Shown piece after piece: positions 8,415 through 16,326 of a DNA stretch of 30,899 bases. This DNA is from DAOSVX01 sp964616495 (GTDB lineage Bacteria; Bacillota_I; Bacilli_A; RF39; UBA660), in contig CAZTRF010000006.1 in the NCBI GenBank assembly GCA_964616495.1, forward strand, positions 1 to 30,899, given 5' to 3'. The notes beneath the pieces are model-generated. The model saw only the letters and a program-made list of their open reading frames with translations. It was not told where the DNA came from and made no database searches. Positions within the stretch are counted from its first letter, which is position 1; each line of letters starts with the position of its first letter. The position numbers and the translations under genes were made by a program.

Positions 8415-9030
8415 GAGAAAGATTCTCTTCTGAGTTTACTTCAGGAGTCTGCCCTAAATAATTGCTTTCCATTTCAGGTAAAGACATTACTCCATTAGTA
8501 TTCATCCATATCTCTAAATCTAAATAGTTTTGTTCATTGGTTAAAATATCCAATAAAGCATTGTCTTTTGCTAAGATTGTTAAAGGGGTAATACTATAAA
8601 TTGTTGTATATACCACTCCATTTTTTTCACTATATTCTTGGATTCTAGAATTAACAAAATTAACCATTGTCATAAAATTTGCTTCGTTAGAGTCAACCTT
8701 CGTAATATCCACATAATAAACTTGACGATTAAATTTTGTTTTAAACTCATTTAAAGTCTCAAAATAGGTACGACATTTACCACAGTCTGGCCTACCAAAA
8801 ACAATTACTTTAATTTCATTTGAAGCAATTAGCTTTAAAAATCCTTCGGTATCAACATTAATAAAATCTACTCCAATTTCTTTTGGTGTTTCCGTATCAA
8901 CATTAGGGTTTATATACATAGGACTATTATCTATGGGTACCCCTTTTTCAGGATAAGCAAAAGAGTAAGCAATAAGTCCAGTGCATAGTGCTATCATAAT
9001 AGCTAGTACGGATAAAACGGTTTTACGCAT
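8404..9030 (-). CDS. Membrane-anchored thioredoxin-fold protein
   Basis: An N-terminal hydrophobic segment follows MRKT, so the protein is probably anchored in the membrane with the rest outside. A thioredoxin-like strand VIVFGRPDCGKCRTYF carries a CGKC active-site pair, followed by a helix and beta segments (QVYYVDITKV). Such proteins reduce, oxidise or shuttle disulfides; the direction here is unknown. A GTG at 9042 opens the frame further upstream but has no room for a ribosome-binding site; the ATG at 9030 has AGGAAG about 11 bases before it and puts the basic residues right before the membrane helix. The tail of about 20 residues is Pro/Asn/Glu-rich. The 3' end overlaps clpP by 11 bases, tail to tail. 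Confidence 0.72.
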   Translation of the reverse strand: MRKTVLSVLAIMIALCTGLIAYSFAYPEKGVPIDNSPMYINPNVDTETPKEIGVDFINVDTEGFLKLIASNEIKVIVFGRPDCGKCRTYFETLNEFKTKFNRQVYYVDITKVDSNEANFMTMVNFVNSRIQEYSEKNGVVYTTIYSITPLTILAKDNALLDILTNEQNYLDLEIWMNTNGVMSLPEMESNYLGQTPEVNSEENLSPIQ

Positions 9031-9079
9031 ATAAACATGCACTTCCTATCTTTAATTAGATTATCACAATTTTTTTATT

Positions 9080-9976
9080 TTAACAACTATTATGACGTTC
9101 TTTTATTTTTTTCATTTTTATAAAATGATGATTAATTCCCGATTTAGAAATGCTATATCCTCTTTCTAAAGATATTATTTTTGCCAATTCATCATACGAA
9201 ACCTCTGGATACTGCTCACGATATTCTATAACATCTTTTGTTTTTTCATCTAATAGAATAATTAAATCATTCTTTTTTAAATAGTTTATTAAATCAATTT
9301 GTTTTAGTCCAGTTTCAATAACTTTTTCTTGATTAGCTATTTCACAATTATTAAGCCTATTAACCATATTTTTATGATCTCGATAAATTCTAATATCTTC
9401 GAAATAAAACATCGAATTTTGGGCACCCATTAGTTTTAAAACATCACTAATTGTTTCCGCTGCCTTAATATAAATCATATAATCTTCATTTCTTCTGATA
9501 ATCCGATTTTTATATCCTAAATCTTTTAATATCTTACTGCTTTTTCGAGCCCAGGTTGCATGAGAAAAGGCCATTTCAAAATGATAACCGCTTTTTTTAG
9601 GATCGGTAATACTTCCTCTAGCTAGAAAATCTGCTCTTAAAGTAGATACTTTTTCTTCATCGTCATAATTTTTTTCATTATTATCACTAATATCTTTTAA
9701 TATTTCGTCAACTTTTTCATCAACTTTTAAAATATAAACTTGTTTTTTTCTAAATCTTCTTTGGGTTCTAACGGTAATATTAATACTTATATTATAGGTC
9801 TGTTTTACACATGTATATATCAATCTCGCAACCTTGGCATTTTCAATAACAATTGTCATTTTATGATTAATACTTTTAGCATTTAATTTTAAATATTCTA
9901 ATAAAAGAACCCTTTTTTCTAAAGAATTCATATCAATCATTGTTAGTTCGTCTTTAACCATCATTGAAAACGTCAT
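9080..9976 (-). CDS. whiA: DNA-binding protein WhiA
   Basis: WhiA-family protein, with a LAGLIDADG-like N-terminal domain and a C-terminal helix-turn-helix. In actinobacteria it controls sporulation genes; in Bacillus it affects division and chromosome segregation. The N-terminus MTFSMMVKDELT, the central RADFLARGSITDPKKSGYH and the diagnostic NRLNNCEIANQEK are clear, and the HTH region near the end reads SYDELAKIISLERGYSISKSGINHH. The frame extends upstream to about 10000, but AAAGGTGATAAA immediately before the ATG at 9976 fixes the start. whiA often sits with rapZ and yvcK; neither is here. Confidence 0.95.
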   Translation of the reverse strand: MTFSMMVKDELTMIDMNSLEKRVLLLEYLKLNAKSINHKMTIVIENAKVARLIYTCVKQTYNISINITVRTQRRFRKKQVYILKVDEKVDEILKDISDNNEKNYDDEEKVSTLRADFLARGSITDPKKSGYHFEMAFSHATWARKSSKILKDLGYKNRIIRRNEDYMIYIKAAETISDVLKLMGAQNSMFYFEDIRIYRDHKNMVNRLNNCEIANQEKVIETGLKQIDLINYLKKNDLIILLDEKTKDVIEYREQYPEVSYDELAKIISLERGYSISKSGINHHFIKMKKIKERHNSC

Positions 9977-10033
9977 TTTATCACCTTTACTACTTAACAA
10001 TATATCACAAAAATAGCAAAGGAAAAAGAATAA

Positions 10034-10978
10034 TTAATATCCCCCGTCTCTTAGTTGTTTAATATAGTTTTTCCCTTTAGGATAAATCCGGTCTCTATCA
10101 ATTATTACTAATGGGGTTTCTTTAAAATAATCAGATAGTATTTCAGGGTCTAAGCAATCAGCATCATGATAGTCGTTTAATATTCGACAATTGTCTCCAC
10201 AACTGCCGTTCATTAAAGTATCGGTTGTATAATACCCCAATGTGTTTAAATCTGTTTTCAATCTCACGAAATAGGAAGTGGGTAGTCCACTAGCTTCTTT
10301 TGCTAAGTATTGTTGGACTTCTAATCCGGCCTTTATAACCCCATCCTTATCACGAACATATATCTCTTCTAAGTTTTTAATAATTAGATAAAGGTTGGGA
10401 CAAATAATCTCCTCATATGACCATTTGGCACGAAAAAGTCTTAAAACATAATCTCCCAGTCTATAGCATTCACAAGTACTCCCTTTTTCTAAAAGACCCG
10501 TAGCATCTGTTTTGCTTAAACCTAAATATTTATCAATATATTCCATCAAATAATTTTCCAGATCATAATCTATAACATTTGAAAAAGCTGAAAATGATTG
10601 ATTACCATTAAAAATTGCAAGATAGCGTTTTAAATAATCTGCTAACTCTTTACTAACCCATTTTGAATACTTTTTCAAAATATAAAATTTTTGACTTTTA
10701 GAAGTAGAAAATAAAGTATTAGGATCTTCTTGAAACAATTGAATACGAGATAAATCTTGTTCTATTTTATAAGAAGATTCATTTAAAGGAATTTTAATGC
10801 ATTCAAATAATACCTTAGCAATATCATTATTACAAAAATTAGCCAACAAAAATTGTTTCAGCTCATCATAATATTGACGAGGAAGCTTGGCATTTAAAAC
10901 TTCTCTTAAAATATTAGTAATGTCATTCTCTTCCATAATTTCAGGAATTAGAGATAATTGTTTAATTCCAATTCCCAT
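10034..10978 (-). CDS. C-terminal part of an interrupted gene; possible kinase-like fold
   Basis: The open frame actually begins at 11050, right after the TAA of the gene upstream, and 24 codons of protein-like sequence (LIKAYPNYFQTLF and so on) precede this first ATG. The ATG has no Shine-Dalgarno. This part therefore looks like the continuation of 11051-11509, cut by an in-frame stop. Its first 150 residues are helical. From about 160, LEKGSTCECYRLGDYVLRL looks like a glycine-loop and strand pair of a kinase-like fold, with Arg at the usual Lys position. TPLVIIDRDRIY near the end could stand for the metal-binding strand. I name no function. Either a pseudogene or a fragment still made from a weak internal start. 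Confidence 0.6.
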   Translation of the reverse strand: MGIGIKQLSLIPEIMEENDITNILREVLNAKLPRQYYDELKQFLLANFCNNDIAKVLFECIKIPLNESSYKIEQDLSRIQLFQEDPNTLFSTSKSQKFYILKKYSKWVSKELADYLKRYLAIFNGNQSFSAFSNVIDYDLENYLMEYIDKYLGLSKTDATGLLEKGSTCECYRLGDYVLRLFRAKWSYEEIICPNLYLIIKNLEEIYVRDKDGVIKAGLEVQQYLAKEASGLPTSYFVRLKTDLNTLGYYTTDTLMNGSCGDNCRILNDYHDADCLDPEILSDYFKETPLVIIDRDRIYPKGKNYIKQLRDGGY

Positions 10979-11050
10979 CTTACAAGTTAAATAGGGAGTT
11001 ATATTAGGAAATAAAGTTTGAAAGTAATTAGGATAAGCTTTTATCAGTTC

Positions 11051-11509
11051 TTAAAAAAAGATGGCCCTTATATGAAAATTACTATTTTTAGATAAAAATT
11101 CTATCCAAGTCTTCATTTTTAATGATGGCTTTTCAAAAATAAACTCTAAAATAACTTTCATTATTTTATTTTCATCTTTTTTTATTAAACTATAAAAATC
11201 ATTAAAAACATATTCTTCTCCATAATGAGTATTATTTAAAACATTAGAAATATTTTCGGGTGTCATCTCAGTTAAATAAGGATATTTTTTCATTATTTCA
11301 AAAGCCACATCTTTAAATTGGTCAGTATCATAAGATATTTTAAAGCTAAATTCTGGCAATCTATCTTTTATCTGAGGTAAACACTTTTCAAGAATCAATA
11401 GCCTTTTTGGGTTAGTTCTAATATATTGAATAACGCTTTTTTCATCATAAGGAGTAAGATTAAATAAAAAGTCAACTTCTCCTTTGGTTAAGGTCTCAAT
11501 GATATTCAT
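11051..11509 (-). CDS. N-terminal part of the interrupted gene; unknown helical protein
   Basis: A 152-residue product that I do not recognise. It is helical and without membrane segments, with short repeated-looking units (YIRTNPKRLLILEKCL, YPYLTEMTPENISNVL) reminiscent of Ank/HEAT-like arrays, but I see no clear repeat. The ATG at 11509 has AAGGGATGATAAT just upstream and a plausible promoter, so this end is the true gene start. The reading ends NFHIRAIFF then TAA, preceded by a run of seven T. The same frame stays open after the TAA and runs into 10034-10978. An intact gene would encode about 491 residues. Confidence 0.65.
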   Translation of the reverse strand: MNIIETLTKGEVDFLFNLTPYDEKSVIQYIRTNPKRLLILEKCLPQIKDRLPEFSFKISYDTDQFKDVAFEIMKKYPYLTEMTPENISNVLNNTHYGEEYVFNDFYSLIKKDENKIMKVILEFIFEKPSLKMKTWIEFLSKNSNFHIRAIFF

Positions 11510-11535
11510 ATTATCATCCCTTTTTTATAGGGGCT

Positions 11536-11564
11536 ATAATAACATAACAACTTAATTCCTGCAA
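11536..11564 (-). promoter_or_regulatory. Candidate promoter of the interrupted gene
   Basis: On the minus strand, -10 TATTAT (11536-11541) has an upstream TG (extended -10), and TTGCAG (11559-11564) lies 17 bases before it. The -35 is weak; the extended -10 compensates. Confidence 0.5.
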
Positions 11565-11565
11565 A

Positions 11566-11588
11566 TAAAAATATCCCGAAGGATATTT
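11566..11588 (-). terminator. Terminator of the ftsEX-peptidase cluster
   Basis: On the minus strand AAATATCC and GGATATTT form an 8-bp stem closed by a TTCG tetraloop (11569-11588), followed by a T-rich stretch. It begins directly after the peptidase stop codon. Confidence 0.8.
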
Positions 11589-12815
11589 CTAGTACCTTGA
11601 TGTCCACTTTTTACCGGATGGTATTAATCCTAACGGGTTAACACTATTAGCAATAAATTTACTCCATTTTGAATAGCTACCAGTTCCGGCCCCTAAATAA
11701 AGTCCAGTTGATATTCCAAAATGAAGATGAGCTCCTGTGGAACATTTATCCCACGATTTAGTTCCTTTACCACCACCAACTGTGCCTATTTGAGTCATGG
11801 CTGTAACTTTTTCTCCTACTTTAACATTATAGGTTAGAAGATGAGCATATTGGGTAGTATAGGTTTTACCAGCCACTATATGGTGAATATAAACTATATT
11901 TCCTCCACAGCTAGACTTTTTGGTAATTGCAGCTACCATTCCGGCTGCGGCTGCATATACTGGGGTACCTTCTGAATTACCCCCTATATCAATAGCATTA
12001 TGAAAAGAATTAACTTTGCCAGTAATAGGATCAGTACGATATCCCCAATAACTAGTAATTGAGCCTTTGTTAACAGGTCTTATAAATTGAGAAGAATAAG
12101 CCAAAGCTACACAATCACTCAATAATTGAGTATCACTAGTACACATCGTTTTATAGTATGAAATAATCGCTTGCTGATTTTTAATTTGATCATTAATGTC
12201 TTCATTAACTTCATTTAAAGCAGTTAATTTATTTCCCAAACTTTTAACGGCATTAGAATACTCTTCTTTCATGGTATTTAGTTCAGTATTACGATTAGCT
12301 AGTTCTACTTTTAAATTTTCATTTTCAACAATCAAAGCCTCTAATTTAGCTACCACTTCTTTATTGTAGCTAGTAATTTGTTCAACTATAGCCACTCTCA
12401 TAACTAAGTCGGCCGTTGATTCAGCTCCACTTATATACTCTAAATAAACGTTTTCACCATCAGCTATTTGAATAAATCTTAATAATTCGTTTATTTCATT
12501 AGTTGACTTAATAATATTTTCATTGCTTTCTTCTATTTTAGCTTCAGCCTCAATAACCTTTTCTTTTATTTCTTCTTGTTCTTTGTAAGCAGCATATATT
12601 GCTTCTTTTTTTGCGTTAATTTGAGACTGAGTTTGATTTTTAGCATTTTGATTATCAATTTTTTCTTGTTTTAAAGCCGCTAATTCTGATTGCAAATCAT
12701 TTATAGTTTCTGCCTCTTTTTTAGCAGCATTAACACTTAAAGGTTCTACAAAAATTGGAACTATGAGTAACAGGCATAATACAATTCTAATAATATACAA
12801 ACTTGTTTTTTTCAT
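11589..12815 (-). CDS. PcsB/EnvC-like coiled-coil M23 murein peptidase, FtsEX partner
   Basis: Secreted cell-wall hydrolase or hydrolase activator. Residues 1-30 are a signal peptide (basic MKKT, hydrophobic core, ending VNAA). About 35-225 is a long coiled coil; ENVYLEYISGAESTADLVMR near 121-140 matches the hinge seen in PcsB/CwlO-type proteins. The C-terminal domain (about 245-400) is LytM/M23 with H272 and D276 in HNAIDIGG and HLHF at 363-366, so the zinc ligands are complete. Its ATG overlaps the ftsX stop by ATGA. In streptococci and E. coli, FtsEX controls such coiled-coil proteins across the membrane, so regulation by the adjacent transporter is the natural reading. Unlike E. coli EnvC it keeps catalytic residues. 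Confidence 0.9.
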   Translation of the reverse strand: MKKTSLYIIRIVLCLLLIVPIFVEPLSVNAAKKEAETINDLQSELAALKQEKIDNQNAKNQTQSQINAKKEAIYAAYKEQEEIKEKVIEAEAKIEESNENIIKSTNEINELLRFIQIADGENVYLEYISGAESTADLVMRVAIVEQITSYNKEVVAKLEALIVENENLKVELANRNTELNTMKEEYSNAVKSLGNKLTALNEVNEDINDQIKNQQAIISYYKTMCTSDTQLLSDCVALAYSSQFIRPVNKGSITSYWGYRTDPITGKVNSFHNAIDIGGNSEGTPVYAAAAGMVAAITKKSSCGGNIVYIHHIVAGKTYTTQYAHLLTYNVKVGEKVTAMTQIGTVGGGKGTKSWDKCSTGAHLHFGISTGLYLGAGTGSYSKWSKFIANSVNPLGLIPSGKKWTSRY

Positions 12816-13717
12816 ATTTTCAAATACTTTCTAACTGCTCGATAGCTACCAACCATACCAACTAATGCCGCTATTCCTAAGATAACTAGAGCTACATATA
12901 TAATAAAACCACCAGGATTAATCATTGTAATTATTTTTGAAAAAAGATATCCTCCTAATTTATCATAAGCAATGGTATATCCATAGACTACTAGAATAAT
13001 TGGTATTATAGCTCCTATTATTCCTAAAAACAATCCTTCAAAAACAAAAGGTAAACGAATAACGCTATTACTTGTTCCAATTAAACGCATAATCTCAATT
13101 TCAGTTTTTCTTGAATATATAGTCAATTTAATAGTATTGCTAATTAAAAAGGCTGTAACCACAATCAAAGAAGCTACTATAATAATTGATATTTTTTCTA
13201 CGGCATCAAAAACCAATACTAGCTGATCAACCATTTCCTCGCCATATTTAGTAACGTCAACCATTTCTAATTTTCCTATTTCTTCAGAAGTCTTTTTTAT
13301 TTCGTTAACATCCAATACTTTAACTTCAAATTCATGTTGAAGAAAGTTATCTTCGAGAGTCCACTTATTCATAATAGAGTCAAAAACATCATATTTTAAT
13401 TGCATATCATTTTTTACATCTTCGTTAGAATAAAAAGTAATATTATTTTTATCAATATTATCAATTGCTTCTATTTGAGTTTTTATCAGGTTAGCCTGTT
13501 CTATAGTTGTTCCTCTTTTTAAGAAAACTACGATTGTAAGTTCTTCTTTTAAGTCTTTAGTAAAAGCATTAACGTTGGCCATTAAAATAATGGCTATCCC
13601 AACCAATATTAAAGTAATAGTTGAACAGGTAATTGAAGCAACACTTAAACTAAAATTCCTGAAAACACTTTTAAAAGCATCTTTAAGGCTATTATTTAAA
13701 ATTCTAAATATTCTCAT
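12812..13717 (-). CDS. ftsX: Cell-division ABC-type membrane subunit FtsX
   Basis: Integral membrane partner of FtsE. The N-terminal LNNSLKDAFKSVFRNFSLS leads into a first membrane helix. An extracellular domain of about 110 residues follows (ELTIVVFLKRGTTIEQ onwards), then three more helices in the order typical of FtsX, with TEIEIMRLIGTS between helices 2 and 3. The 301-residue length is normal. The start overlaps the ftsE stop by ATGA and the stop overlaps the peptidase start by ATGA, so the three genes are translationally coupled. FtsX does not transport; it relays FtsE ATP cycling to the external hydrolase. Confidence 0.95.
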   Translation of the reverse strand: MRIFRILNNSLKDAFKSVFRNFSLSVASITCSTITLILVGIAIILMANVNAFTKDLKEELTIVVFLKRGTTIEQANLIKTQIEAIDNIDKNNITFYSNEDVKNDMQLKYDVFDSIMNKWTLEDNFLQHEFEVKVLDVNEIKKTSEEIGKLEMVDVTKYGEEMVDQLVLVFDAVEKISIIIVASLIVVTAFLISNTIKLTIYSRKTEIEIMRLIGTSNSVIRLPFVFEGLFLGIIGAIIPIILVVYGYTIAYDKLGGYLFSKIITMINPGGFIIYVALVILGIAALVGMVGSYRAVRKYLKI

Positions 13718-14406
13718 TTACAATTATACTTCCCTTCTTTTTTATCAGAAGAAACAACCCCATTTTCAATAGAAATAACTCTTTTTTTCATTCTATTTAC
13801 TATTTCTTTATCATGAGTAGCCATAATAATAGTAGTCCCCATATTGATGTTAATATCTTCTATAACACTCATAATTCCCTTTGAGGTTTCAGGATCTAAG
13901 TTTCCAGTTGGTTCATCACAAACCAAAAGTTTTGGTTCATTGACAATGGCTCTAGCTATACAAACACGTTGTTGTTCTCCACCAGATAGCTGGCTGGGAA
14001 AGCTTCTTAATTTATCTTTAAGCCCTACTCTTGCTAATGCTTTATTAACTTTAGGGCGTATTTCATTTTCTTTCATCCCAATGCTTTCTAAACCATAAGC
14101 CACATTTTCATAAACTGTTAATTTCGGTAATAACTTAAAATCTTGAAAAACAATTCCAATTTTTCTTCTAAATTTATATACTTTGCGGTTTTTTAGTTTT
14201 GCAACGTTAATTCCCCCTACAAAAACCTCACCTTTTGTAGGCTTTTCTTCACGATAAAGCATTTTTACTAAAGAAGACTTACCACTAGCGGTTTTACCAA
14301 TTATAAAAACAAACTCGCCTTTATCAATTTCGAGATTTAAATTAGCGATAGCTGCTACACCATTTTTATATACTTTATAGCAATTTTTAATTTCGATAAA
14401 CTTCAA
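13714..14406 (-). CDS. ftsE: Cell-division ATP-binding protein FtsE
   Basis: Cytoplasmic ATPase that, with FtsX, activates the neighbouring peptidase at the division site. Walker A is IGKTASGKSS, where most FtsE have SGAGKST; the signature LSGGEQQRV and Walker B LLVCDEPTGNLDP are intact. The Q-loop reads VFQDFKLLP. A GTG at 14415 opens the frame but sits inside the AGGTGG ribosome-binding sequence; the TTG at 14406 has AGGTGG five bases before it and gives MKFIEIKNCYKVYKNG, the normal FtsE start. TTG is therefore preferred. An extended -10 promoter lies just upstream. Confidence 0.95.
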   Translation of the reverse strand: MKFIEIKNCYKVYKNGVAAIANLNLEIDKGEFVFIIGKTASGKSSLVKMLYREEKPTKGEVFVGGINVAKLKNRKVYKFRRKIGIVFQDFKLLPKLTVYENVAYGLESIGMKENEIRPKVNKALARVGLKDKLRSFPSQLSGGEQQRVCIARAIVNEPKLLVCDEPTGNLDPETSKGIMSVIEDININMGTTIIMATHDKEIVNRMKKRVISIENGVVSSDKKEGKYNCK

Positions 14407-14423
14407 TCTTACCACCTATTACG

Positions 14424-14432
14424 ATTATACCA
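14424..14432 (-). promoter_or_regulatory. Extended -10 promoter before ftsE
   Basis: TGGTATAAT on the minus strand, an extended -10 with a perfect hexamer (14424-14429). The -35 region lies in the end of the YitT gene and is poor. A partial CCATTT/AAATGG inverted repeat overlaps it. Confidence 0.5.
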
Positions 14433-14443
14433 TTTTAAAAAAT

Positions 14444-15310
14444 TTAAATAAATGGTAAATTTGCCCTCTTTACACCGCCCAATACCTCATAGCAATCATT
14501 TATAACAAAGAAAGCTTTAGGATCTATTTCTAATATTTTTTCTTTAAAAAGAAAATAATCTCTAGTTCGAACTACACACATAATCATCTTATCTTTCTTT
14601 TGACTATATCCACCCTCAATATCTAAAATAGTAATTCCGGTCTTAATTTCCTTAACAATAAATTCTTTTATTTTATTAACTTCAGTGGTATATACAAAAA
14701 ACATTTTGCTATCAGATATACCCAATAAAATTCGGTCGGTAATAATGGCGTTAAGATAAACTATAATTAAAGCATATAAAACTTTAGCAAATCCAAAAAC
14801 AAATCCTCCTGCCAAAATAATGGCCATATTAATAATTATTATTGAAGTTCCGGTTGATATTTTTTTTCGTTCACCTAAAATTTGAACTAAAATATCACTC
14901 CCTCCTGTTGTAAAACCAGCTCTGTAAACTATTCCATTACCTATTCCATATAATATTCCGGCTACCAAAATTAGCATTAAATCATTACTAAAAGTAATAT
15001 TCATTTTGATGGCCAGTGGAGCAGTAAGTGAAACCAATAATGGGTATAAAAAAGCTCCTATCAATGAATGATAAGTTTTTTTAGGACCTAATATAGTAAA
15101 GCTTAAAATTAATAAAAAAGCATTAATAAAAAAGAGAAATAAAGCCGGATCTAAATCAATTAACTTTTTCAAAATAATAGCTATTCCGGAAGTTCCACCC
15201 GTTACTAATTCATTAGGAACAATAAAAAGATTGTACGTTAAAGCAAGCAAAAAAACACCGAAAAGAAAAATTAGATATTTTATTCCCTCTGCTAATATCT
15301 TTTTAGTCAC
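14444..15310 (-). CDS. YitT-family membrane protein (DUF161 + DUF2179)
   Basis: Membrane protein with five or six hydrophobic helices, then a soluble ACT-like DUF2179 domain at the C-terminus (TGITILDIEGGYSQKKDKMIMCVV, ending VINDCYEVLGG). The start of the first domain reads YNLFIVPNELVTGGTSGIAII and a later GGSDIL matches YitT proteins. The function of the family is not established. The longest frame starts at a TTG (15319) that directly abuts AAGGG, leaving no spacing; the GTG at 15310 has AAGGG nine bases upstream and is preferred. It precedes ftsE with a 37-base gap; I read this as neighbourhood rather than a functional link. Confidence 0.88.
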   Translation of the reverse strand: MTKKILAEGIKYLIFLFGVFLLALTYNLFIVPNELVTGGTSGIAIILKKLIDLDPALFLFFINAFLLILSFTILGPKKTYHSLIGAFLYPLLVSLTAPLAIKMNITFSNDLMLILVAGILYGIGNGIVYRAGFTTGGSDILVQILGERKKISTGTSIIIINMAIILAGGFVFGFAKVLYALIIVYLNAIITDRILLGISDSKMFFVYTTEVNKIKEFIVKEIKTGITILDIEGGYSQKKDKMIMCVVRTRDYFLFKEKILEIDPKAFFVINDCYEVLGGVKRANLPFI

Positions 15311-15373
15311 TACTTTCAACCCTTTTCTATATTAAAATTATACTACATTTGAAAATAAAAGCATATATTTTTT

Positions 15374-15736
15374 ATGAAAGAGGTGATTTTTATAAACGGA
15401 AGTTACTATCCAAATCCAACATTTCCATCAGCAACTAAAAATTATGACCCACCAAAGGAATACATTGTTCCTGAGCAAAGTGGGGTTGAAGAAGAGAGTT
15501 ACATCGAAAATATTATAAGACTTAATAAAGGAAAAAAAGTAAACGTTTTTGCAGCGTTTCCTGATGCTAATGATTGGCGTGATAAGGTTTTTTCAGGAAT
15601 TATTGAGCAAGCCGGACGAGATCATATAATTATTCGAGATGTCGAAAAAGAAAGCTGGTATTTAATTCCCATGATTTATGTTAATTTTGTTGAAGCTAAC
15701 GAAAAATTTAATTATAACAAAAATTTTTCAAATTAA
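15374..15736 (+). CDS. gerQ: GerQ-like spore coat protein
   Basis: The region from EESYIENIIRLNKGK through KVFSGIIEQAGRDHIIIRD to WYLIPMIYVNFVE matches the conserved core of Bacillus GerQ, an inner-coat protein needed for cortex hydrolysis and crosslinked by transglutaminase. At 120 residues it lacks most of the Gln/Tyr-rich N-terminal part of Bacillus GerQ (about 180). The ATG at 15374 has no Shine-Dalgarno in front; instead AAAGAGGTGA lies inside the frame and points at ATA (15392), so the true start is uncertain. It is one of only three plus-strand genes. No other spore gene is in the window, so a sporulation role is inferred from homology. Confidence 0.82.
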   Translation: MKEVIFINGSYYPNPTFPSATKNYDPPKEYIVPEQSGVEEESYIENIIRLNKGKKVNVFAAFPDANDWRDKVFSGIIEQAGRDHIIIRDVEKESWYLIPMIYVNFVEANEKFNYNKNFSN

Positions 15737-15755
15737 TTAACTAATATGATATAAT
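15727..15755 (+). promoter_or_regulatory. Extended -10 promoter of the LemA-like gene
   Basis: TGATATAAT gives an extended -10 with a perfect hexamer (15750-15755); -35 TTCAAA (15727-15732) lies 17 bases upstream with two mismatches. Confidence 0.7.
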
Positions 15756-15779
15756 TGTATTTAATAGAAGGTGTATAAA

Positions 15780-16322
15780 ATGGGACCTATGTTTTATGTT
15801 ATTTTAATAGCCATTATTTTAATCTGTTTAATATTAATTGCTTATATTATTTTATATAACAGAATTCAAAAGTTAAAAATTAAAATTAACGAATCAGAAA
15901 CAATTATTGATGAAGAAATTAGAAAAAAATATGATTTTTCCACAAGAATGATTTCCTTATTAAATGACAATTATAATATAAGAGATAAGTCTTTTAAAGA
16001 TTTTGATAAATTAAAAGGGGTCAAAATAAGTAATTTTGACCTAGATCGCAAAATAACAGAAATAGTAAATGTTTATAAACAAATTAAAAGTGATATTGAT
16101 GAAAATAATCAAAATATAAAAGATCTTGATAAAGATTTACGTCTTATTGAAGAGCATTTAGAAGCCGCTAAACTTTATTATAATAATAATACCTCTAAAT
16201 TAAATACAATGATAATGTCTTTCCCGGTTAATATTATAGCAAAAATCCACCGAATTAAGCCTCAAGCCTATTTCGATGGAAAAGATTTATTTGATAAAAA
16301 TATTGATGATTTCAAACTATAA
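15780..16322 (+). CDS. LemA-family membrane protein
   Basis: An N-terminal helix (FYVILIAIILICLILIAYIIL) anchors the protein and is followed by a helical-bundle domain facing, in most LemA models, the outside. The typical LemA end appears as AKLYYNNNTSKLNTMIMSFPVNIIAKIHRIKPQ, then an aromatic-containing YFD. A GTG at 15771 opens the frame, but AAGGTG six bases before the ATG at 15780 marks the start. The function of the family is unknown. It meets ung tail to tail with only four bases between stops. Confidence 0.85.
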   Translation: MGPMFYVILIAIILICLILIAYIILYNRIQKLKIKINESETIIDEEIRKKYDFSTRMISLLNDNYNIRDKSFKDFDKLKGVKISNFDLDRKITEIVNVYKQIKSDIDENNQNIKDLDKDLRLIEEHLEAAKLYYNNNTSKLNTMIMSFPVNIIAKIHRIKPQAYFDGKDLFDKNIDDFKL

Positions 16323-16326
16323 AAAG

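Noticed and set aside
11045..11065. Programmed frameshift at the seven-T run
   Set aside because: The zero-frame codons do not form a standard slippery heptamer, both shifted frames hit stops soon after, and the downstream coding is in the original frame.
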